The notes below the pieces were generated by a model that did not search any database, was not told the origin of the DNA, and saw only the letters and a list, made by a program, of their open reading frames with translations. This document shows, piece by piece, positions 57,797 through 64,000 of a stretch of DNA of 64,000 nt. The stretch comes from CAVVUC01 sp963751395 (GTDB taxonomy: Bacteria > Verrucomicrobiota > Verrucomicrobiia > Chthoniobacterales > Chthoniobacteraceae), in assembly GCA_963751395.1 (NCBI GenBank), contig CAVVUC010000002.1:1116001-1180000 (forward strand), in the 5' to 3' direction. A program made the translations under genes and the position numbers. Within the stretch, counting starts at the first letter, position 1. Every line of letters starts with the position of its first letter.

Positions 57797-59185
57797 CTAC
57801 GTTGCTTCGCCGAGCAAATCGTAAACTTGTGTGCCGGTGATGCGCACGTCGATGAATTCGCCTACGGGGGCGGGGCGGTTCAGGATCACCTGGCCGTCGA
57901 TGTCGGGCGCGTCGGAGGCGCTGCGGGCGGCGAGGGGTTTCTCGACCAGGACGCGAAGCCGCGAGCCGACCTGCGCCGCGGAGATTTCGCGCGCGATTCT
58001 CTGCTGAAGTTTCATGGCGCGCTTGAAGCGGGCGGTTTTGATTTTCGCCGGAATCTGGCCGGGCATCTTCGCGGCGCGGGAGCCTTCTTCCTGCGAGTAG
58101 GTGAAGACGCCGAGGCGCTCGAAGCGGACGGTTTCGATGAACTGGAGGAGCGACTCGAAGTGCTGGTCGGTCTCGCCCGGGAAGCCGACGATGAAGGTCG
58201 TGCGCAATGCGATGCCGGGGATGCCTGCGCGGATGCGGGCGATAAGGTTCTCGATGTGTTCGCGGGATGTCTCGCGTCGCATGAGATCGAGCATGTCGCC
58301 GTGGATGTGCTGCAACGGCATGTCGATGTAGCGCGCGACCTTGTCGCACCCGGCAATCGTCGCGATGAGTTCGTCGCTCCAATGCGCCGGGTGGGTGTAG
58401 AGGAGGCGTATCCAAAACTCGCCGCCGATCTTTTGCAGTTCGCGCAGCAGCTTCGTCAAAGTCGGGCCGCGGCTTGAGTCCACTGGCTGGGTCGGGTTGG
58501 CGCGCTGTTCCCACAGGTCCATGCCGAAGTAGGTCGTGTCCTGGCTGATGAGGTTGATTTCCTTCACGCCCTCGGCGACCAGCGCGCGGACTTCGGCGAC
58601 GACCGATTCGATGGTGCGGCTTCGATGCTTTCCGCGCATCTGCGGGATCACGCAGAAGCTGCACGGGTGATTGCAGCCCTCGGCGATTTTCACATAGGCG
58701 GTGTGCGACGGCGTGAGGCGGAAGCGGGGCGTGTCGTAATCCGGAATGTAAACGGGTTTGCGCGTGACGAGGTTCAGGGGCTCCCAGTGCGGATCGGTGA
58801 GTGAATGGTGATTGGTGAGTGGTGAATGGTCAGAGGGTTGGGCGAGGATTTGTGCGACGATTTTCCCAGCATCGGCCACCTGGTCCAGGCCGATGAAGGC
58901 ATCGACCTCGGGCATCTCGCTCTGGAGTTGCGTGGAAAAGCGCTGCGCCATGCAGCCGCTCACGATCAGCTTCTGGCCCGGCTTTTTGCGCAGGCCGCGC
59001 TGCTGGTGTGCTTCGAGGATGGCTTCGATGGACTCTTTCTTCGCGGAGTCGATGAAAGCGCACGTGTTCACGATGAGCACGTCGGCTTCCTCGGCGTCGG
59101 AGGTGAGCTGCATGCCGTGCTGGAGAACTCCACCAAGCATGATCTCGGCATCGACGAGATTCTTCGCGCAGCCGAGGCTGACCAT
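57797..59185 (-). CDS. rimO: Ribosomal protein uS12 methylthiotransferase
   Basis: 462 aa from MVSLGCAKNLVDAEIMLGGV. N-terminal cluster Cys in VSLGCAKN, NTCAFIDSAKKE and VSGCMAQRF; radical-SAM CxxxCxxC in EGCNHPCSFCVIPQ; TRAM domain at the C-terminus. Adds a methylthio group to an Asp of uS12. Two oddities: the reading frame can extend 16 codons upstream through a repeat-like KIENQNSKI, and an in-frame low-complexity stretch (SDHSPLTNHHSLTDPHW) sits between the first and second halves. Overlap or near-overlap with the RodZ-like gene upstream. Confidence 0.95.
   Translation of the reverse strand: MVSLGCAKNLVDAEIMLGGVLQHGMQLTSDAEEADVLIVNTCAFIDSAKKESIEAILEAHQQRGLRKKPGQKLIVSGCMAQRFSTQLQSEMPEVDAFIGLDQVADAGKIVAQILAQPSDHSPLTNHHSLTDPHWEPLNLVTRKPVYIPDYDTPRFRLTPSHTAYVKIAEGCNHPCSFCVIPQMRGKHRSRTIESVVAEVRALVAEGVKEINLISQDTTYFGMDLWEQRANPTQPVDSSRGPTLTKLLRELQKIGGEFWIRLLYTHPAHWSDELIATIAGCDKVARYIDMPLQHIHGDMLDLMRRETSREHIENLIARIRAGIPGIALRTTFIVGFPGETDQHFESLLQFIETVRFERLGVFTYSQEEGSRAAKMPGQIPAKIKTARFKRAMKLQQRIAREISAAQVGSRLRVLVEKPLAARSASDAPDIDGQVILNRPAPVGEFIDVRITGTQVYDLLGEAT
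58797..58845. repeat. Simple-repeat insertion inside rimO
   Basis: gtgagtgaatggtgattggt, gagtggtgaatggtcagag: near-tandem units of gtgaatggt-type sequence giving the HSPLTNHHSLT peptide in the rimO frame. The repeat is in frame, so the gene probably stays functional. Confidence 0.75.
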
Positions 59186-59229
59186 GCCGACCTTGGTGAT
59201 TTTGGAATTTTGATTTTCGATTTTGGATT

Positions 59230-60126
59230 TCACTCAATCAGGACGCCGGGCGGCTCGTAGGGAACAGGTTGCCCGTCTCTTGTTAATATCACTGCGTCTT
59301 TGTCCCGGATTTCGATCCAGAATTTTGCGCCTTTGAAAGTCAGTGGACGCTCGTTGGGATAGAGCCAGTCGTTGAAGATGGGCGGGGAACCTTGCGCATC
59401 TTTCGTGATTCTCACCCAGGTTTTGGTGCGTGGTTGTAGCGTGACTGCTCTTTCCAAGCTCGGCGTCGGAGAAGACATCGGTGGAACGGTCAGGTCGGAC
59501 GACCTCACTGGTTCGGCTCGCCGAACTTCGACGTTGTCGATCATCTGCGGTGTTGCGGCAGGAGTCGCCGAGGGTTGGGGGACTGGAATGGCGACGCGTT
59601 CCGGCAAAGCCACGACGGGAGTGGGCGAGGGGATGGCAGGCACTTCCTTTGGTGGCGTTGCGGCGGGAGTCGGAGAAGACACGGAACCGGTGGATGCGAT
59701 TTTGCTTCCGGGGGTTTCGATTTTTCCGAGATTGATCCGCTGGAGATTGATGACAAAATCCATGACAACCGCGCCGCCCACGAGCACGACCGCGCCGATG
59801 ATGAGCGGCCTCCAAAACTTCCAGTTGATCCGGTTCACGGAGTTGACCGGCGCAGGCTTGTTGCTGAGGTATTCGTAATCGCCGCTGCCGACCGGGTTCG
59901 GATTCTCAAATGCCATGACGAACTCGGAGACATCGACGCCCAAATACTTCGCGTAAATCACCAGGAACCCTCTCGCGTAAGTGATGCTTGGGAAGTTTGT
60001 GAAGTCGTCCTTCTCAAGCGCGGTAATCTGGTCCGGTCGAATCCTCGTCACATGCGAGGCTTCTTCGATGGAAATCTGATTCCTCAGCCGCGCTTCACGC
60101 AGCTTTTTGCCGACAGTTGCAACCAT
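59230..60126 (-). CDS. RodZ-like HTH membrane protein
   Basis: 298 aa. N-terminal Cro-type HTH (VGKKLREARLRNQISIEEAS, IRPDQITALEKDDFTNFPSI, ARGFLVIYAKYLGVD), which in RodZ binds MreB; one membrane helix (PLIIGAVVLVGGAVVMDFVI, about 107-126); a Pro/Ser/Thr-rich periplasmic linker; and a C-terminal DUF4115-like beta domain (TWVRITKDAQGSPPIFNDWL). Links the cell-shape cytoskeleton to the wall machinery. Between ftsK and rimO on the same strand, 10 bp after the FtsK stop. Confidence 0.85.
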   Translation of the reverse strand: MVATVGKKLREARLRNQISIEEASHVTRIRPDQITALEKDDFTNFPSITYARGFLVIYAKYLGVDVSEFVMAFENPNPVGSGDYEYLSNKPAPVNSVNRINWKFWRPLIIGAVVLVGGAVVMDFVINLQRINLGKIETPGSKIASTGSVSSPTPAATPPKEVPAIPSPTPVVALPERVAIPVPQPSATPAATPQMIDNVEVRRAEPVRSSDLTVPPMSSPTPSLERAVTLQPRTKTWVRITKDAQGSPPIFNDWLYPNERPLTFKGAKFWIEIRDKDAVILTRDGQPVPYEPPGVLIE

Positions 60127-60136
60127 ATTGATTTCC

Positions 60137-62551
60137 CTAGTGAACGAGTTGATCGAGGTCCTTCAAAATCTCGCGCGGCTTGGCTCCTTCGCCGGGCGCG
60201 ACATAGCCGCGTTGTTCGAGAATGTCCACCACGCGGGCGGCACGCGTGTAGCCGAGGCGCAACCGGCGCTGGAACAGGGAGGTCGAGGCCTTCTTTTCCT
60301 GGCGCATGACCTCGATGCACTTCTGCACCAATTCCTCGTCCTCCTCGTTGACTTCCTCTTCGATCTGGCCACTGGATTGCAGCTTCTCGTGGATTTCATT
60401 TTCAAATGCCGGCTCGGCCTGGGACGAAACGAAATCAACCAGGCGGCGAATTTCATCGTCGGTCACGAGCACACCTTGCGCTCGGACGAGGCGGGAGGTT
60501 CCCGGCGGCAGATACAGCATGTCGCCCTGGCCGAGGAGGCGATCGGCGCCGTTTTCGTCGAGGATGACGCGGCTGTCGAGTTTCGACGCGACCTGGAACG
60601 CGATGCGGCTAGGGATGTTCGCTTTGATGATGCCGGTGACGACATCGGCCCGCGGCGTCTGCGTCGCGACGATCATGTGGATGCCGGCCGCGCGCGCCAT
60701 CTGCGTGATGCGGGCAATGGCGCTCTCGACATCGGCTGGCGCGGTCTGCATCAAGTCGGCCAGTTCGTCCACGATCACCACGATGTAAGGCATGTGATCG
60801 GGGATGATGAGTTCCTCGTCCCGCGGAACGCGAATCGGCTCCGGCTCGGGTTCGTCGGTGAAAAGCTCGTCGTCGGACTTGTCGCTGAAGTCGATGGTTT
60901 TCGGTTCGACAGGCGCTTCTTTCGGGCGCTCCTTCTTTTCCTCGTCGAGCTCCTTTTGCGATTTCGGTTTCGGACGCGCGTTGAAGCTGGTGATGTTGCG
61001 GACGCCGGTCTTGGCGAAAATCTTGTAGCGCTTCTCCATTTCATCGATCACCCAGCGCAAGGCGAGCAGCACCTTTTTCGGATCGGTGACGACGGGGATC
61101 ACAAGATGCGGCAGCGTGTTGTAGATCTGCATCTCGACCACTTTCGGATCGATCATGATGAAGCGAATCTGCTCCGGCGTGAACCGGTAGAGCATGCTGG
61201 AGATGATCGAGTTGATGCAGACGCTCTTGCCGCTGCCGGTCGCGCCGGCCACGAGGCAATGCGGCATCTGCGCGAGATCGGCGATGATGGTGCGCCCATA
61301 GACGTCCTTGCCGAGCGCGATGGGGATTTTCGCTTTTGTGGAGTTCCAGTCTTCGGAGTCGAGAAGTTCGCGCAGCGTGACTTTGACTTTGCGGCTGTTG
61401 GCGATTTCGATGCCGACGGTGTCTTTGCCGGGGATCGGCGCGAGGATGTTGATGCGTTCGGCGCTGGTCGCGCGGGCAAGATCGCGTTCGCGGTTGACGA
61501 TCTTGTCCACGCTCACTCCTTTGGCCGGGTAGAGTTCGTAGCGCGTAATGGTCGGGCCTTTCGTGATGTCGCCAGCCGCAACGCTGACGCCGAATTGCGC
61601 GAGTGCTTCGATCAAGGTGTCTTGAATGGCGCGGAGTTCGTCCGGGTCGGCCGCCTGCCGGCCCGTCATGTCCGCGGAATCCAGCAGTTCGATGTCGGGC
61701 AGCGAGTAGTTGTCGAAATGGACCGGTTCTTTCGGAACGATTTTCGCCTTCTCCGTCTTCGGCAGAACGATCGCGGTGTCGATGATTTGCGGGGCGGGGC
61801 GATCGACCAGGTCGCTTTCCGGCGCAGGCTCGGGCATGATCGGCGCGCCTCCCTTCTTGCCGAGTTGCCGCTGAAGTTTCCTAGCCTCGCGTTCCAGCTT
61901 CTTCTGTTCGAGTTCCAGGCGTTCCCGCTCACCGGCGCGAGCCATCTGGCGCTGACGGTACTGTTCCAAAAGCACACCCGGCAGGTTGATCGCTTTTCGC
62001 AGCAGATAAAACGGCCGGATGCCCGTCATCATGATGAGGCATGTGACATACAGGCAGATCAGCAGGATGTGCGATCCACCGTAGCCGAGCCAGCTTTGGA
62101 GCACCCGATCGCCGAGCCAGTAGCCGAACCATCCGCCCGGGCCGCGGATATTCATCAGCCTGGGCCATGTCTGCAAATAGGTGTGCTGCAAGTGAGCCAG
62201 GCATGCTCCGGACAGAATGAACGCGGCGACCCAGGGCAGCCGTCGTGCGATTTTCACCTCCGGCGAGATCAGCTTCGCGCCGCCATAGCCGAGCAGCACC
62301 GCTGCAACAAGGTAGGACGCCGCACCGAAGAGGAAGTAAAAAATGCTGGCGAGAATGGCGCCCGCCGGGCCGATGAAGTTCTGCGCCGGGTGATTCGCCG
62401 GCGAGATGTAACTAAGCGGAAACCAGCCCGGCAAATCCTTCGGCGTGTAGGAAACCAGCGAAAAAAGCAGCAGCGTGCCGAGGCCGAGGAGGACCAGGCC
62501 GACGACTTCACTGACCGTGCGATTTTCTTGTGCGCGAGGCATTCGGGTCAT
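60137..62551 (-). CDS. ftsK: FtsK/SpoIIIE DNA translocase
   Basis: 804 aa. Four membrane helices in the first 190 residues, a Lys/Glu-rich linker, the alpha/beta motor with Walker A GATGSGKSVCIN near 433-444 and Walker B VIVDELADLM, then IPSRIAFQVASKLDSRVILD, and a winged-helix gamma domain (STSLFQRRLRLGYTRAARVV) that reads KOPS-type polarity sequences. Pumps DNA through the closing septum and activates XerCD at dif. Shorter linker than E. coli FtsK, close to SpoIIIE. First of a three-gene set with the RodZ-like gene and rimO. Confidence 0.97.
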   Translation of the reverse strand: MTRMPRAQENRTVSEVVGLVLLGLGTLLLFSLVSYTPKDLPGWFPLSYISPANHPAQNFIGPAGAILASIFYFLFGAASYLVAAVLLGYGGAKLISPEVKIARRLPWVAAFILSGACLAHLQHTYLQTWPRLMNIRGPGGWFGYWLGDRVLQSWLGYGGSHILLICLYVTCLIMMTGIRPFYLLRKAINLPGVLLEQYRQRQMARAGERERLELEQKKLEREARKLQRQLGKKGGAPIMPEPAPESDLVDRPAPQIIDTAIVLPKTEKAKIVPKEPVHFDNYSLPDIELLDSADMTGRQAADPDELRAIQDTLIEALAQFGVSVAAGDITKGPTITRYELYPAKGVSVDKIVNRERDLARATSAERINILAPIPGKDTVGIEIANSRKVKVTLRELLDSEDWNSTKAKIPIALGKDVYGRTIIADLAQMPHCLVAGATGSGKSVCINSIISSMLYRFTPEQIRFIMIDPKVVEMQIYNTLPHLVIPVVTDPKKVLLALRWVIDEMEKRYKIFAKTGVRNITSFNARPKPKSQKELDEEKKERPKEAPVEPKTIDFSDKSDDELFTDEPEPEPIRVPRDEELIIPDHMPYIVVIVDELADLMQTAPADVESAIARITQMARAAGIHMIVATQTPRADVVTGIIKANIPSRIAFQVASKLDSRVILDENGADRLLGQGDMLYLPPGTSRLVRAQGVLVTDDEIRRLVDFVSSQAEPAFENEIHEKLQSSGQIEEEVNEEDEELVQKCIEVMRQEKKASTSLFQRRLRLGYTRAARVVDILEQRGYVAPGEGAKPREILKDLDQLVH

Positions 62552-62652
62552 AGTAGTCTTAAATCCAAATTTGGAAATTTGAATCTGAAACTCCCGCCTT
62601 CGATAAGGGCGGATTTCTCAAATCAGCTCCGCTTTAACCACGAAACTTCATC

Positions 62653-63546
62653 ATGCAAATCACGGAACCCATCGTATTCGAACCCTTGTTCATGGAACGC
62701 GTCTGGGGCGGGAGACGGCTTGAGACTTTGTTCGGCAGGCATCTACCCGGAGGCGAACGCATCGGCGAATCGTGGGAGGTCGTCGATCGCGAGGAGGCGC
62801 AAAGCGTGGTCCATGCCGGCCCGCTGCGTGGCAAAACACTGCACGAATTGTGGACCGGACATCGCGACCTGGTTTTTGGAAGAATCGCGAGCGACCCGCC
62901 CCGCTTTCCGCTTCTGTTCAAGCTCCTCGACGCTCAGGAGCGGCTCTCGGTGCAGGTGCATCCGCCATTGCGAGTGGCGGCTCAGCTTCGCGGCGAACCC
63001 AAGACAGAGATGTGGTATTTCCTTCACACCGATCCCGACAGCGACATTTTCGTCGGATTGAAAAAGGGCGTGACGCGGGAAGCGTTCGAGCGCGCGTTGC
63101 ACAATGGCACGGTCGAAGAAGCCGTCCATCGCATCCCTGTCAAAACAGGGCAGTCGATCTTCATTCCGAGTGGACGGCTCCACGCGATCGGCGCTGGCAA
63201 CGTCATTGTCGAAGTGCAACAAAACAGCGACACGACCTACCGCGTCTTCGACTGGAACCGCGTCGGTCTCGACGGCAAGGCGCGCGAACTGCACATCGAG
63301 CAATCGCTTGCATCGACCGACTTCAACGACATCGAACCGGGCGTCGATCAGCCGCGCGGGGAGGTGCTCGCCGAGTGCGAATACTTCCGCGTTGAAAAGT
63401 GGAATCTGGAACAACCGCACCTCGCCGCCGAACCCGGCTCGTTTGCGATCTTTGCCTGCGTGAGCGGCGGAGTGGAATGCGCCGGCAGGCAGTTCAAGCC
63501 GGGCGATTTTTTTTCGTACCCGCGGCACTCGAAGCCCGCGACGTGA
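62653..63546 (+). CDS. manA: Mannose-6-phosphate isomerase, class I
   Basis: 297 aa, the short ManA form (about 315 in Bacillus). Cupin zinc ligands: QVHPP (Gln and His), KTEMWYFLH (Glu) and RLHAIGAG with the second His. NVIVEVQQNSDTTYRVFDWN is the conserved substrate-side strand. Interconverts mannose-6-P and fructose-6-P, feeding GDP-mannose. Divergent from ftsK. The C-terminal cupin half is short, as usual for this subgroup. Confidence 0.93.
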   Translation: MQITEPIVFEPLFMERVWGGRRLETLFGRHLPGGERIGESWEVVDREEAQSVVHAGPLRGKTLHELWTGHRDLVFGRIASDPPRFPLLFKLLDAQERLSVQVHPPLRVAAQLRGEPKTEMWYFLHTDPDSDIFVGLKKGVTREAFERALHNGTVEEAVHRIPVKTGQSIFIPSGRLHAIGAGNVIVEVQQNSDTTYRVFDWNRVGLDGKARELHIEQSLASTDFNDIEPGVDQPRGEVLAECEYFRVEKWNLEQPHLAAEPGSFAIFACVSGGVECAGRQFKPGDFFSYPRHSKPAT

Positions 63547-63607
63547 AACCGCTCGCGGACGGCAGCAGCGTGTTGCGAGCGACGATTCCGTAGGTTAAAG
63601 CGGCGTT

Positions 63608-63988
63608 ATGTTCGAACATCGCCAACAGCCGCTGCTTTCTCGAAAGGCGTACACTCGGCGCATGCTGAAGAACGTCGCGGCGGCGTCGCTGATCATTGCG
63701 GCGGCGCTATCGATTGGCGTTCTCGGCTATCGCGTGTTCGGCGGGTTGCCGTGGATCGATTCGCTGCTAAACGCCTCGATGATCCTTGGCGGCATGGGGC
63801 CGGTCGATACTTTGAAAAGCGACACGGCAAAGTTGTTTGCGTCGTTTTATGCGATGTTCAGCGGTCTGGTCTTCATAGGGGTGGCCGCAGTGCTGCTCGC
63901 GCCGGTGGTGCATCGTTTCCTTCATCGCTTCCATCTCGAATCGGAGGAGCAGCAGGAACCTCGCAGGGCACCGAAGAAGCCGGAATAA
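63608..63988 (+). CDS. Small two-helix membrane protein, channel-like
   Basis: 126 aa. Two membrane helices (NVAAASLIIAAALSIGVLGY and AMFSGLVFIGVAAVLLAPVV) with DSLLNASMILGGMGPVD between them, resembling the pore-helix region of small two-pass potassium-channel-like proteins of bacteria, though the GYG filter is absent. Basic C-terminus. Sixty bases after manA on the same strand. The filter is not canonical, so channel function is a guess. Confidence 0.65.
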   Translation: MFEHRQQPLLSRKAYTRRMLKNVAAASLIIAAALSIGVLGYRVFGGLPWIDSLLNASMILGGMGPVDTLKSDTAKLFASFYAMFSGLVFIGVAAVLLAPVVHRFLHRFHLESEEQQEPRRAPKKPE

Positions 63989-64000
63989 AGGAATCCGCCG

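Noticed and set aside
60107..63061. 984-codon plus-strand frame across ftsK
   Set aside because: Antisense to ftsK, whose Walker and membrane motifs are unmistakable; it even runs into manA in another frame.

Overview
The window looks like a chromosomal segment of a Verrucomicrobiota bacterium, probably a soil or freshwater spartobacterial/pedosphaeral type. The support is two exported proteins with PEP-CTERM / VPDSG-like C-terminal sorting tails, Tat-exported redox proteins, many secreted carbohydrate-active and cohesin/dockerin-type proteins, and abundant dispersed intergenic palindromes of the kind often mis-annotated as proteins in this phylum. Housekeeping anchors are bL21-bL27, TrmL, tRNA-Val, MutS, LysA, RimO, FtsK and ManA. 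No rRNA operon, CRISPR array or exosortase gene was seen. The phylum call is inference, since no marker-gene search could be run.

Layout. 0-7 kb: small hypothetical genes, a PEP-CTERM protein, repeat-rich non-coding DNA (a 407-bp element bounded by 15-bp inverted repeats and two copies of a ~94-bp repeat), a truncated F5/8 type C domain, a two-gene glycan operon (GT4 glycosyltransferase and NAD-sugar epimerase) and a secreted SGNH esterase. 7.1-10.4 kb: a BamHI-like type II restriction-modification module with two methyltransferases, a nuclease and a controller protein preceded by a C-box-like palindrome. 10.4-12.6 kb: an IS110-family element flanked by scraps of an hsdM gene and of a REP-associated (Y1) transposase. 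12.6-14.6 kb: trmL, rpmA, rplU and a coiled-coil protein. 14.7-16.1 kb: an IS5-type scrap, tRNA-Val(CAC), and a graveyard of an integrase, a UvrD-like helicase and a restriction-helicase gene. 16.1-20.1 kb: HU, UspA, methylmalonyl-CoA decarboxylase, a TlpA-like protein and a string of tiny genes.

20-30 kb: a VPDSG-type exported protein, a three-gene operon of large secreted proteins (RCC1, FG-GAP/cohesin/dockerin, cohesin), a bacterial cystatin, an L12-like/membrane gene pair with a probable frameshift, a histone-like repeat protein and two orphan response regulators. 30-35.5 kb: a four-gene Tat/iron-sulfur cluster (aldo/keto reductase, DUF6599-like, DUF362, NapH-like polyferredoxin), which is the best candidate here for an uncharacterised redox system. 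35.6-41 kb: a DUF255 thioredoxin-fold protein, then a pseudo-receiver/HDOD gene split by an antisense group II intron whose ends can be placed to the base.

41-64 kb: mutS, an MFS transporter, a bifunctional acyltransferase/acyl-ACP synthetase, lysA, a secreted papain-like protein, a pectin/arabinan set (GH28-GH105 operon and a GH51), an RMD1-like/MgtC-family pair, then rimO-rodZ-like-ftsK, manA and a channel-like membrane protein. Three core genes (mutS, the acyl-ACP synthetase and rimO) carry in-frame insertions that read like the genome's own dispersed repeats. Mobile-element scars and dead restriction systems concentrate at 10-16 kb, beside an apparently live BamHI-like system.
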